A stretch of DNA of 64,000 nt. Source: a virus. The first letter of the stretch is position 1. Each line of letters opens with the position of its first letter. The translations under genes were made by a program, and so were the position numbers. The notes beneath the pieces are model-generated. The model made no database searches, was not told where the DNA came from, and saw only the letters and a list, made by a program, of their open reading frames with translations. Shown piece after piece: positions 43,863 through 51,554 of this stretch. The stretch spans positions 114,401 through 178,400 of IMG/VR virus record IMGVR_UViG_3300024520_000050. One strand, written 5' to 3'.

Positions 43863-44059
43863 TCTTTTAATTCTTTTAAGTATTTATCTAAATGTGTATA
43901 ATATAATTCTAATGCTTTTTCTCTATTCTTAAATCCTGATCTTTCACTATTTACTTCAATAGTAAATCCTGTTTTCCAACATTGTAATTTAATACTGTTT
44001 GTTGGATCAGGTCTAAAGGAAGACCATTCTAATTCTTTTCTGTATTCTTCTTTTGTCAT
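43859..44059 (-). CDS. Unknown protein (66 aa)
   Basis: 66 residues, overlapping the IF-3 start and the upstream gene's end by four bases each. No family recognised. Confidence 0.5.
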   Translation of the reverse strand: MTKEEYRKELEWSSFRPDPTNSIKLQCWKTGFTIEVNSERSGFKNREKALELYYTHLDKYLKELKD

Positions 44060-44409
44060 ATTTCATATATTAACTCTTTATTATTCTCCCAAAAGTTACA
44101 TTTTTTATCATTCAATATTCTTTCATAATGAGAACAATATTCAATGGTTTTTAACTTCTGTTCTTCTTCATCAAAAACTTCTTTAGTTTTATAAATAGAT
44201 TTCATGCAGTATACATATTCTTCTGTTTTATCACACCATACTTGAGTATGAACTGTATCGATATGACTATGAAATGTGACAAATCCTTTGTTAGAGTTAC
44301 TTTTAACTTTAAATTCTTTGGTTATTGTTGTCCATTCTTCTCCATTATGAAGAAAGAATGGAAACTTACCTTTGCTTGTTCTTTTCATAATTATTATTTC
44401 TGATGGCAC
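44056..44409 (-). CDS. Unknown protein (117 aa)
   Basis: 117 residues, Lys/Glu/Phe-rich beta pattern, no motif. First gene of the IF-3 unit. Confidence 0.5.
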   Translation of the reverse strand: MPSEIIIMKRTSKGKFPFFLHNGEEWTTITKEFKVKSNSNKGFVTFHSHIDTVHTQVWCDKTEEYVYCMKSIYKTKEVFDEEEQKLKTIEYCSHYERILNDKKCNFWENNKELIYEI

Positions 44410-44431
44410 ATCTACCCACCTAACTTATACT

Positions 44432-44524
44432 GGTTAAGAAAAGTTATTGATGGGGTAGAACAGGTAAAGCCACTAACATTCACCCTGTGTTGTAGCATTA
44501 CAGTAAGCCTAGCGGAACTTAACC
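44432..44524 (-). ncRNA. Stem-closed element before tRNA-Tyr (E7)
   Basis: A 7-bp stem GGTTAAG/CTTAACC encloses 79 nt on the minus strand. The rest of the 155-base gap 44410-44564 holds no gene. Unknown role; may belong with the other stem-closed elements. Confidence 0.25.
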
Positions 44525-44564
44525 ATAGTTCATAATACTTATTCACATGCTCATAATTTAATAG

Positions 44565-44647
44565 TGGGACCGGTAGGATTCGAACCTACGTACTCCAAGA
44601 AGACTGGATTTACAGTCCAGCGCTTTTAACCACTCAGCCACGTTCCC
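44565..44647 (-). tRNA. tRNA-Tyr (anticodon GTA)
   Basis: Class II tRNA: anticodon stem CTGGA/TCCAG with loop CTGTAAA, long variable region TCTTCTTGGAGTAC, T arm GTAGG/CCTAC. Acceptor GGGAACG/CGGTCCC has an A5:G68 mismatch. Confidence 0.9.
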
Positions 44648-44665
44648 AATTTGTTTATTTAATAG

Positions 44666-44750
44666 CGGAAGATGAGAGATTCGAACTCCCGGTGAGTTAC
44701 CCCACGCTGGTTTTCAAGACCAGTGCATTAAACCACTCTGCCAATCTTCC
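44666..44750 (-). tRNA. tRNA-Ser (anticodon TGA)
   Basis: Acceptor GGAAGAT/ATCTTCC, anticodon stem CTGGT/ACCAG with loop CTTGAAA, long variable arm, G73 as in serine tRNAs. 85 nt. Confidence 0.92.
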
Positions 44751-44760
44751 TATTTAATAG

Positions 44761-44847
44761 CGGAAAGTAGTAGATTCGAACTACTGGTGCAATTACTCAC
44801 ACGCCGGTTTAGCAAACCGGTACCTTAAGCCACTCAGCCAACTTTCC
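44761..44847 (-). tRNA. tRNA-Ser (anticodon GCT)
   Basis: Acceptor GGAAAGT/ACTTTCC, anticodon stem CCGGT/ACCGG with loop TTGCTAA, long variable arm, G73. The body is close to the neighbouring tRNA-Ser(TGA), so the pair probably duplicated. Confidence 0.92.
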
Positions 44848-44855
44848 TATTAAAG

Positions 44856-44939
44856 AGTACATAATCGGATTCGAACCGACGTGAGCTATTAACTAATGGT
44901 TTTGCAGACCATCCTATTCGGCCACTCTAGCATATGTAC
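44856..44939 (-). tRNA. tRNA-Cys (anticodon GCA) with a long variable arm
   Basis: Perfect acceptor GTACATA/TATGTAC with U73, the Cys discriminator; anticodon stem ATGGT/ACCAT with loop CTGCAAA. The variable region is about 15 nt, making it class II, whereas ordinary tRNA-Cys is class I. The body resembles the adjacent serine tRNAs, suggesting origin from one. Confidence 0.85.
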
Positions 44940-45186
44940 TATGTAAAAAATTTATCCATTTCCAAGTGGAATACTTAGTAGAGCATCGAACATCTCCACA
45001 CCCTATTTAATACTAATTGATTGTCCGAGGTCGACTCTTCTTTATCAATTCTATATGTTTTAAGTATCTTACAATAAATATCATTCTCTTGGCAGAATTC
45101 TGAATCCCCTGCTTCCCTTTAACGTCTTCGGATGACATTGCTAGTTTGGTTCATTATTTATCTTCAGTAAATTTATATCTTAATAA
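44940..45186. other. Gene-free stretch with local hairpins
   Basis: No open frame and no tRNA. On the minus strand there is a hairpin-rich part (GTGGA ... TTCCAC around 44965-45000). A chance resemblance to rRNA was examined and dismissed. The function is unknown; it may be a structured RNA or spacer. Confidence 0.3.
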
Positions 45187-45384
45187 TTACTTATCTCTAA
45201 GTTCATATTCAAAATCATCTTTTGAAACTGTTTCGTTCCAATAATTAGATGTTCCATTACAGTGACCAATAGTAACTGTATTAGTAGTTTCTGCTTCAAT
45301 TTGAACTGTACATTTATCAGTTCCTGGTTGACTACAGTCAGTGATTACATATTCACCAACATCATCTTTAATGTCTTTACTCAT
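45187..45384 (-). CDS. Unknown acidic protein (65 aa)
   Basis: 65 residues, Thr/Asp/Glu-rich with three cysteines, no family recognised. Sits alone between tRNA clusters. Confidence 0.5.
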   Translation of the reverse strand: MSKDIKDDVGEYVITDCSQPGTDKCTVQIEAETTNTVTIGHCNGTSNYWNETVSKDDFEYELRDK

Positions 45385-45412
45385 AATTCATATTTAATTT
45401 AGTTAATAAAAG

Positions 45413-45485
45413 AGCGGGCATTCGGCCTCGAACCGAAAACCTTTGACTTGGAAGGACAATGCTCTACCAATTGAGCTATACCCGC
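45413..45485 (-). tRNA. tRNA-Gly (anticodon TCC)
   Basis: Acceptor GCGGGTA/TGCCCGC, U73, T arm TTCGG/CCGAA, anticodon stem TTGTC/GTCAA with a central T:T mismatch and loop CTTCCAA. Confidence 0.9.
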
Positions 45486-45494
45486 TTTAAAAAG

Positions 45495-45568
45495 CCGTCC
45501 ATGAGAGACTCGAACTCTCGATCCCCGCCGTGACAGGGCGGTATCCACTCCATCTGGACCGATGGACG
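45495..45568 (-). tRNA. tRNA-Asp (anticodon GTC)
   Basis: Acceptor CGTCCAT/ATGGACG, G73 (Asp identity), anticodon stem CCGCC/GGCGG with loop CTGTCAC, T arm GAGAG/CTCTC. Positions 8-9 are CG instead of the usual UA. Confidence 0.88.
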
Positions 45569-45571
45569 GTT

Positions 45572-45935
45572 TTATTTTGTTGTATGTAATTTATCCCATT
45601 CTAGTATCTTATCTAATAATTCATCATGTGTTATTGATGATTTCTTATTCTTACTAATGTTATCAGTATGAATCATTAATTTACAATTTGCTGGATGAGC
45701 TATATGTTTTGGATCAATCTTATTTTCAAATCCTTGTCTGACAGAGTACATATGATCTCTACTTACTCCTTTAAGATTTGGTTTTTTACTATTTGATGGA
45801 CTATACCATCCATGTTCTTTAATTAATTCAAAATTAAAAGCATCTGGATAATCTTTAAGTCCGAATATAAACTTACAATCTGCTTTATATTGTAAATACT
45901 TATCTTTACCTTTTCTCCGATGTAATATTAAAAAA
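45572..45935 (-). pseudogene. 5'-truncated HNH endonuclease fragment (minus strand)
   Basis: An open minus frame without a start codon encodes the C-terminal part of a phage HNH nuclease: DYPDAFNFELIKEHGWY, KGVSRDHMYSVRQGF, IAHPANCKLMIHTDN, KNKKS. The N-terminal zinc-finger half is missing. It is interrupted at the same point where an opposite-strand HNH fragment begins. Confidence 0.7.
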
Positions 45936-46268
45936 GATATTATTCAATTCCATACTCGTAATGCTTCTAGTGTAAGAAGAGTTGGAACATGTAAAGAGTG
46001 TTTACGAATAAAAAATCTTAAACGTCGTACAGATCTTAAAATAAAAGCAATTAATTATCTAGGTGGTCAATGTCAAGATTGTAATCTTAAATTAAAAGAA
46101 ACTTATATTGAAGTATTTGACTTTCATCATCTTAATCCTAAAACTAAAAAATATGTTTGGGCTCAAATGAAAAAACAATCATGGTTAAATATAACTAAAG
46201 AACTCGATAAATGTGTTTGTTTATGTGCAAATTGTCATAGAATTAGACACGCTAAAGAACATAAATAA
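45925..46268 (+). pseudogene. 5'-truncated HNH endonuclease fragment (plus strand)
   Basis: A plus frame without a start codon encodes a zinc-finger HNH: GTCKECLRIKN, GGQCQDCNLK, FDFHHLNPK, CLCANCHRIRH. It ends at 46266-46268. It is one of only two plus-strand coding segments in the window and abuts the minus fragment head to head, as if an inversion or secondary insertion joined two broken endonuclease genes. Confidence 0.7.
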
Positions 46269-46465
46269 TCGTAAGAACGACCTTTGCTCTTACGATTATA
46301 TTTTTTCTTGTTCTTATGAACTTTTTTAACTGATTTGTACCCATGAGGATTGTCCTCAAGATACACCGTGCGATGAGCATTTCCCAATACTGCATCAATG
46401 TCAATGTTGGATTCAACAGTTATACTGTTTTCTTCCTTTAACTTTTTCTTAGTACTCTTTTTCAT
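46235..46465 (-). CDS. Small basic protein, C-terminus probably altered by insertion
   Basis: 76 residues starting MKKSTKKKLKEENS. The last codons run into the antisense of the plus-strand HNH fragment, so the original stop was probably lost. The codons KKKYNRKSKGRSYDY form an inverted repeat (TAATCGTAAGA/TCTTACGATTA, 46266-46300) that may have been its terminator. Function unknown. Confidence 0.45.
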   Translation of the reverse strand: MKKSTKKKLKEENSITVESNIDIDAVLGNAHRTVYLEDNPHGYKSVKKVHKNKKKYNRKSKGRSYDYLCSLACLIL

Positions 46466-46480
46466 GATATTAAAATTAAG

Positions 46481-46726
46481 TTACCAATGAACTATAATTT
46501 CAACCACATCTTTGATTTCTTTAAATCCTTTGTACACACAAGATGTAGCAAAACATAATCCATCTTTAAAATATCGAGCTGTAATATAACAACGACCCAT
46601 CTTTTTGGCTTCGTCTTTATAATGAGCTTCACTTTTTTCAGCTTTCTGAATATATCCTTCAGCTGTTCTTGCAGGAGTAACTAAACCCTCTGCTATTTCA
46701 TTTAATCTGTCATTTAAGTCACACAT
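46481..46726 (-). CDS. Unknown protein (81 aa)
   Basis: 81 residues: helical N-terminus (LNDRLNEIAEGL), beta-rich C-terminus. No family recognised. Confidence 0.5.
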   Translation of the reverse strand: MCDLNDRLNEIAEGLVTPARTAEGYIQKAEKSEAHYKDEAKKMGRCYITARYFKDGLCFATSCVYKGFKEIKDVVEIIVHW

Positions 46727-46840
46727 ATTGTAAATTAAGATTAATAAATTTAGTTAGTTTAACTTTGTTATGCTTGAATTAGATGAATTAAACATAAATA
46801 TAAGATAAATATATAACATAGGCTTAATAAACGCTCTTTA

Positions 46841-46880
46841 GGTTAAACGTTGTTCGCCGCCGAACATTATTCAACCTATC
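46841..46880 (-). repeat. Long imperfect hairpin
   Basis: Minus-strand AGGTTGAATAATGTTCG pairs, with wobbles, to CGAACAACGTTTAACCT around a GCG loop. It lies in the 150-base gene-free gap before the next gene. It is not followed by a T run, so a processing or regulatory hairpin is more likely than a terminator. Confidence 0.4.
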
Positions 46881-47224
46881 TACAGCAATCTCTGTACGTC
46901 AGATACTTTTTGAATTGTTATACTACAAATTGTATGAATTCCATATTCTCCCGTTGGAGCAATGTCTTCACTAAACCAATCCATTAATTCTTCAGAAAGT
47001 TGTGGATACATGTTGCAAAGTTCTCCTTCACTGCCTTGTTCTCCATTTGGCCAATTATGATTATGCATTGAAGTTCCATCAGAAAATTGATATTTTGGAA
47101 ATTCATCAATTGCATTTGCTACTTCTTTTAAATCTTCTAATCTACCTTCATTAATTGTACTTATACTTGTAACATAATCAGCATCATTTGTATCAGCTAC
47201 AATTATTACTTGATATTCTTCCAT
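46880..47224 (-). CDS. Unknown acidic protein (114 aa)
   Basis: 114 residues, acidic, with a central HNHNWPNGEQG. No family recognised. The His-Asn cluster is not an HNH nuclease motif. Confidence 0.5.
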   Translation of the reverse strand: MEEYQVIIVADTNDADYVTSISTINEGRLEDLKEVANAIDEFPKYQFSDGTSMHNHNWPNGEQGSEGELCNMYPQLSEELMDWFSEDIAPTGEYGIHTICSITIQKVSDVQRLL

Positions 47225-47649
47225 CTTTCCTTGTTAAATCAAGAAATATTCATTTTATTTAGCACCATCTAATCACCCCAATCTCTACAAAGCTATTGCA
47301 AGCGATGCGAACTATCGGTTCTAGTTCATAAATGGTCACGATATAATAAATGCTTCCTTAAGACCTCAAGCCCTAAGCTGGAAATGTTCCACGTGCTTTT
47401 CCTTCTTTCTCACTTATTTACATCTTGCTGGTAACTCCTCAGTAGTAAACATATCTCTCTAATACCATATCAAGATTCTACTGGGTAATGTTATAAATAG
47501 TAGTTGAAGCGGTTGTCTTTACGATATCGACAATATATCAACATTCTTCTTTGGCCAAAGCCTTTGCTATTGTATCAGTTCACTGAATTACAATTACTAT
47601 AATTTCCATTACCTTCTAATTAACCGTTGGAAAGGTTTCAACGCCCGTA
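47225..47649. ncRNA. 425-base gene-free stretch, candidate structured RNA
   Basis: No open frame on either strand and no tRNA arms, although intergenic gaps are otherwise tens of bases. On the minus strand several hairpins are visible, for example CGTTG/CAACG near 47630 and GGCTTTGGCC near 47560. It sits in the tRNA array beside tRNA-Arg(TCT). I recognise no RNase P RNA, tmRNA or group I core. Function unknown. Confidence 0.35.
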
Positions 47650-47832
47650 TTATTCTAAACCATTATCATTCACTTTATTCTTAGACTTATCAATTTCTAT
47701 ATTAACCTTAACAAGTTCATCAGTCATTCTAGTAATATCTGGATGTAAAGGATTACTATCTTCTAACCATTTCAATCCATTAATTAATTTACGTCTTTTA
47801 GTCCTAAGACCTATCATTCTTAATATTCCCAT
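47650..47832 (-). CDS. Small basic helical protein (60 aa)
   Basis: 60 residues starting MGILRMIGLRTKRRKLING, similar in pattern (hydrophobic start, KRR, Pro, closing amphipathic helix) to the 53-residue gene at 54456-54617 and to 57102-57353. Function unknown. Confidence 0.5.
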   Translation of the reverse strand: MGILRMIGLRTKRRKLINGLKWLEDSNPLHPDITRMTDELVKVNIEIDKSKNKVNDNGLE

Positions 47833-47854
47833 TTTGTTTATTTATTTTAGTTAG

Positions 47855-47941
47855 TGATTCAGGCAGGACTCGAACCTGCGAGGTCATGATTGACACTGGG
47901 GTAGAAACCCAGGACGCTATCCATCTACGTTCTACTGAACC
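47855..47941 (-). tRNA. tRNA-Arg (anticodon TCT) with a long variable arm
   Basis: Anticodon stem CTGGG/CCCAG with loop TTTCTAC gives anticodon TCT; T arm GCAGG/CCTGC; A73. The variable region contains a hairpin GTCA/TGAC (about 16 nt), so the tRNA is class II although arginine tRNAs are class I. The D arm is irregular. Identity could have shifted toward a class II synthetase. Confidence 0.8.
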
Positions 47942-48017
47942 ATCTTATATTCATTGGAACTCACAATACAAATAAAAATATTATATTGTGGTATTCGAAA
48001 ACATATAAAATATTAAA

Positions 48018-48528
48018 ATGAATAATTGTAAAAAATTGTAGTAAAGAAACTAAAAATAAGAAATTTTGTTCTAGATCCTGTGCGGCAAGTTATAATAATA
48101 AAATATATATTAAACGTAAAATAACTAAAATTTGTACTGAATGTACAGATACTGTTAGAAACTATAGAAGTACTTTTTGTGAACTTCATTATCAAAAATC
48201 TTTAATTGATAAAAAAGAAGCATTGCTAAATAGAACGTTAGGTTATATCAGAAAAAAACGTAGTCATAATCATAGAGCTAGTTTACATGCTGATATTAGA
48301 GGTCATGCTAGAAGTTATTTTAAAGAATTAACTAAAGCTCCTTGTGCTAATTGTAATTATGATAAGCATGTACAATTATGTCATATAAAAGCAGTTAGTT
48401 CTTTTCCTGATTCTGCTTTAGTAAGAGAAGTTAATCACAAAGATAATATCATTCAATTATGTCCTAATTGCCATTGGGAGTTTGATAAAAGTGATTTGAC
48501 AATAAAAGATATACTATCAAATCACTAA
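48018..48528 (+). CDS. HNH endonuclease (plus strand) with an A6 frameshift near its start
   Basis: About 170 residues: zinc-finger part KFCSRSCAASYNNK and KICTECTDT, then HNH core APCANCNYDKHVQLCHIKA and LCPNCHWEF. The ATG at 48018-48020 opens MNNCKK, but six As at 48030-48035 put the frame out; one A fewer would give CKNCSKET and the intact protein. Either a sequencing or assembly slip, a mutation, or programmed slippage. It is antisense to the surrounding genes and abuts a tRNA 5' half. Confidence 0.75.
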
Positions 48529-48531
48529 TTT

Positions 48532-48563
48532 TTCAACGCTCTATCCTTTTGAGCTACGAAAGC
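48532..48563 (-). tRNA. Orphan tRNA 5' half (acceptor strand, D arm, anticodon stem)
   Basis: Sequence GCTTTCG, TA, D arm GCTC/GAGC and stem TTGAA followed by AAA gives the first 32-34 nt of a tRNA. It stops where the plus-strand HNH gene begins (stop at 48528). No complementary 3' half (needing CGAAAGC) was found in the window, so it is a remnant or a half-gene awaiting a partner elsewhere. Confidence 0.6.
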
Positions 48564-48571
48564 ATAATGAA

Positions 48572-48790
48572 TCAATGAATAGATTCATTCCAATTATTTT
48601 TATTAGGTGTTTGTTCGTAAATTTGTATTTTAACATCTAAAGTTGTTCTAGCATCATCAATACAATCTATATACTCTTCTACAGTTTCACATTCTTTATG
48701 ATCACTTAACACATTCAATAGTTCACATGCAGCATTATATAATTCTTCTGCTGCTTCGAGTTTTAAGTCTTTCATTATTTTATTATTCAA
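48572..48790 (-). CDS. Unknown protein (72 aa)
   Basis: 72 residues, all-helical, acidic (LEAAEELYNAACELLNVLSD). Four-base overlap with the next gene. No family recognised. Confidence 0.5.
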   Translation of the reverse strand: MNNKIMKDLKLEAAEELYNAACELLNVLSDHKECETVEEYIDCIDDARTTLDVKIQIYEQTPNKNNWNESIH

Positions 48791-49308
48791 TATCCTATAA
48801 TACCATCTTCTTTTAATTTAATATACATTGCTTGACGTCTAATGCCATAGTTTCTTGTCAATCTATGTCTATTAACAATAGTAAAATTTTTACAATCTTC
48901 ACTCATTTCAATAGCATTCATTTTAGAAGTACCTTGAATCATATTATCTTCATCTGATATATTTATAATTAATTCAGCTAATTCATTTAATGATTTAATA
49001 TTATTGACATATTGCCACATATCTAATTCTTCTTCTGGATCTAATTCTTCTTCATATTCAGTATCTTCTGGATGATAATATTTTAAAGCATATCCATCTC
49101 GAACACCATTATAATATGAACTTCCAAATTCACATTCCCAGTAAGTATCATCTAACACACAATGTAGTTTAATTTGCCAATATGTTATTTGCTTACCCAT
49201 ATCAGTGTCTGTCTGCTTAAGACTTACTACATTCCATCCTTCTTTGCAAGCAACATATTCATCATACAGACAATATTCTGTCATAACGTCATTTAATTCT
49301 TTACTCAT
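48787..49308 (-). CDS. Unknown acidic protein (173 aa)
   Basis: 173 residues, acidic with aromatic beta pattern. One-base overlap with the ligase gene, so likely co-translated. No family recognised. Confidence 0.5.
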   Translation of the reverse strand: MSKELNDVMTEYCLYDEYVACKEGWNVVSLKQTDTDMGKQITYWQIKLHCVLDDTYWECEFGSSYYNGVRDGYALKYYHPEDTEYEEELDPEEELDMWQYVNNIKSLNELAELIINISDEDNMIQGTSKMNAIEMSEDCKNFTIVNRHRLTRNYGIRRQAMYIKLKEDGIIGY

Positions 49309-50393
49309 TATTTATCTAATCTAAACCCATAGGCGACAGGAAATCTTGGTATTCCATCAAGCGTCCATTCAAAAAACCTTAGCTCTACAGTCTCTCCTAT
49401 ATAATCTTCTTTATTTTTAAGATAGTCCGCACGTTCTTCATGACTTGCTTTAAAGGATGCAGTAAATTCAACTGTATTACCCTCATCATTAATCATATTA
49501 CATAGTGCTTTACCCATTGTCGGACGACGTTCTTCTGGTATAATATCCAACAAAGTTGCAGTTCTATCAATAAAGTCTTTAAACTTCAATAAACTATCAC
49601 TTTTACCGTTTAATTTATATGAAGAATCTCCATGACGTATCATTGTACCTTCATAACCTTGTTCTAGGAACTTAGCATGATATTTCAACACTTCATCAAA
49701 TGTAGTAACTTTGTACGTTGGTACTAATTGTAGATTATGATCTTTATTTGTTTTATCTAAAGTAGAAACCAAATCCTGCAATATTTCATACCTTTTAATA
49801 AATGGATCGTCACTCACTAAATCATAAACATACCACTTAACATCCTCTGTCTCACCAGGTCTGTATTTCTTAATCAATTTCATATTATCCTGAAATGATT
49901 GACCAGCCGCATACAATTCGCCGTCGATTAAATAGGTCATATTACTAAGATCTTTTGTAATATGATCCATTGTATCGATTTCCTTATTGGTGCGACTAAA
50001 TAGTCTATTAATTGGTAAATCTGACCTTAGAATCGCCCTCATCCCATCTAACTTTGGCTGAATGTGGCAATTAGTCCAATCTATTTTATCAGCATGATCT
50101 TTATAACTTTTTGCCAACATTGGTTTGGTTACTTGAACATTCATAGCTTCACTTAAAGTTAAAAAGTATCCTTCACGTAATTTCTTAGTGAATTTACTTT
50201 CCATTTCTTTAATAGCTTGTTCGGGTCCAGTAGTTGCATTCTTCTTACCTGTATTCTTTGGCTTACATAATGATTTGTTAGTAACTTTCTTACCATCAAC
50301 TAATCCAGTTTCCTGTACTAATAAATCACCTTCAGTCCACATATTTAAGATACGAGGATTTCCCTTCGTATCTTTCTTGTATAATATTTTCAC
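49308..50393 (-). CDS. Second ATP-dependent polynucleotide ligase with WGR-like N-terminus
   Basis: 361 residues with lysine motif QPKLDG (K114), DGEL (157-160), EGTMIR, LKFKDF and an OB-fold end. The N-terminal ~80 residues match the layout of the first ligase (NATTGPEQA versus NATTAKQQA), so the two are paralogues. It is placed inside the tRNA region rather than with the replication genes, raising the possibility of an RNA substrate; sequence alone suggests a DNA ligase. Confidence 0.8.
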   Translation of the reverse strand: MKILYKKDTKGNPRILNMWTEGDLLVQETGLVDGKKVTNKSLCKPKNTGKKNATTGPEQAIKEMESKFTKKLREGYFLTLSEAMNVQVTKPMLAKSYKDHADKIDWTNCHIQPKLDGMRAILRSDLPINRLFSRTNKEIDTMDHITKDLSNMTYLIDGELYAAGQSFQDNMKLIKKYRPGETEDVKWYVYDLVSDDPFIKRYEILQDLVSTLDKTNKDHNLQLVPTYKVTTFDEVLKYHAKFLEQGYEGTMIRHGDSSYKLNGKSDSLLKFKDFIDRTATLLDIIPEERRPTMGKALCNMINDEGNTVEFTASFKASHEERADYLKNKEDYIGETVELRFFEWTLDGIPRFPVAYGFRLDK

Positions 50394-50417
50394 TTATTAA
50401 TTCTTAAATTAATAATC

Positions 50418-50729
50418 TTAGTTAGTTTTACTTAGCCATGGAGTATTGTAGTAATCAGTCTGTTTTCTAGCTTTATATCCATACTTGACATCACCTGAAT
50501 AAGGATGTTTGACTTCTCTCCACTTTTTGTTAGCCCATTCATTATTTTCAATGATTAAATCAGCTTTCTTATACTTAATTATAAACTTACTTTTATAATA
50601 TCTATAATCATTAACAGCTACACAGAATAATACTGGATTCTTATTGAATAAATTAATTGAACATGCTGCTTTCTGTAGATACATTAAATGGTTTAAATCA
50701 TTTTTCATTTTTAGATTCCATAATTTCAT
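50418..50729 (-). CDS. Unknown basic protein (103 aa)
   Basis: 103 residues, Lys/Tyr/Asn-rich, no motif. Overlaps the upstream gene by about 30 bases. Confidence 0.5.
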   Translation of the reverse strand: MKLWNLKMKNDLNHLMYLQKAACSINLFNKNPVLFCVAVNDYRYYKSKFIIKYKKADLIIENNEWANKKWREVKHPYSGDVKYGYKARKQTDYYNTPWLSKTN

Positions 50730-50955
50730 ATAGAAAAATACTTATTTCATCAAATGAATTCCAAAGAAGTGCGGTTACTATTTCATCTTTATCAAATTTA
50801 ATATTAGTACCTTCTATCATATTATCTTCATTACGAGCAGTTAATATTATATCACCTTTTTCAAGTGATGTCTTATCTTTAGTAAGTTGTTGTTTTACAC
50901 CAAGATTTATTAATGCTGTTACTATGTTGTCATACTTTTCTTTCTTTTCAACCAT
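50698..50955 (-). CDS. Unknown protein (85 aa)
   Basis: 85 residues with a short alpha/beta pattern; overlaps both neighbours. The phrase EDNMIEGT also occurs (EDNMIQGT) in the 48787-49308 protein, a possible shared segment. Function unknown. Confidence 0.5.
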   Translation of the reverse strand: MVEKKEKYDNIVTALINLGVKQQLTKDKTSLEKGDIILTARNEDNMIEGTNIKFDKDEIVTALLWNSFDEISIFLYEIMESKNEK

Positions 50956-51244
50956 TATCTTTATTTAATTTTTCCATTAATATACAACCAAATTCTTCAT
51001 TTGTTTGTAATAAATATCTACTTGATGTTGTTCTCATTTCTTTAACAGATTCAAAATCATGAGATGGATTACCAGACACTTTAATTCTATCTTTTTGATT
51101 ACCAATATCTACAACACCAATTAATCTACCATCAGTTGTATTAAAAGTATGAGCAGGATTTATACAAAATCCATTATCGTCACTATAATTTAATAGTCTC
51201 TGTTTATTCTTCCAATACTTACAACCTTTACATTTCATAATCAT
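50948..51244 (-). CDS. Small Cys-rich protein (98 aa)
   Basis: 98 residues beginning MIMKCKGCKYWKN with a later FCINPAH; four cysteine/histidine ligands suggest a zinc-binding site. No family recognised. Confidence 0.5.
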   Translation of the reverse strand: MIMKCKGCKYWKNKQRLLNYSDDNGFCINPAHTFNTTDGRLIGVVDIGNQKDRIKVSGNPSHDFESVKEMRTTSSRYLLQTNEEFGCILMEKLNKDNG

Positions 51245-51265
51245 AATTTATTTAGTTTAGTTAAT

Positions 51266-51296
51266 TAAAAAGAGTGTAGATTAATTTCTACACTCT
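51266..51296 (-). terminator. Rho-independent terminator
   Basis: Minus-strand 9-bp stem GAGTGTAGA/TCTACACTC with six-base loop and TTTTT tail, downstream of tRNA-Asn. Confidence 0.9.
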
Positions 51297-51329
51297 CCGT
51301 ACGATTATGTACTAATCGAGAATATTTTG

Positions 51330-51402
51330 CGCCCCAGGTAGGGTATGATCCTACATCCTTCAGCTTAACAGGCTGACGCTCAGCCAATTGAGCTACTGAG
51401 GC
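51330..51402 (-). tRNA. tRNA-Asn (anticodon GTT) with atypical T loop
   Basis: Acceptor GCCTCAG/CTGGGGC, G73, anticodon stem TCAGC/GCTGA with loop CTGTTAA. The T stem GTAGG/CCTAC closes ATCATAC; the near-universal T54-A58 pair is replaced by A54-T58, a compensating exchange. Otherwise normal. Confidence 0.85.
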
Positions 51403-51554
51403 AACAAGTATGGACTCCAATCTAGGAATCCATAACTCTAATTTAAAATACGCTGTTTGGTCCTATCAGTGGACACTTACATGTGTTACTTCACAATCCA
51501 AACCTTGTGCCCTTATCTATCTAGGATTTTCCGCTACTTTAAATATCTTTAATG
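51403..51554. other. Gene-free spacer with hairpins between tRNA-Asn and tRNA-Val
   Basis: About 150 bases. Minus strand contains a 9-bp hairpin ATGGATTCC/GGAGTCCAT (~51407-51430) and a stem GTTTGG/CCAAAC enclosing about 50 bases. No gene. Part of the same series of structured spacers. Confidence 0.3.

Noticed and set aside
44943-45150. Partial resemblance of the plus strand to the 3' end of 23S rRNA (AATACTAATTGATTG, CGAGGTCGACTC)
   Set aside because: The match is short and patchy with no surrounding rRNA structure, so I treat it as chance.
46880-47224. HNH nuclease from the HNHNW string
   Set aside because: No flanking zinc cysteines or beta-beta-alpha metal pattern; only a coincidental letter match.
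47960-48010. tRNA 3' half beside the HNH gene (GTTTTCGAATACC)
   Set aside because: The T-loop-like string lacks a pairing T stem and no matching acceptor end for the 48532 half was found.
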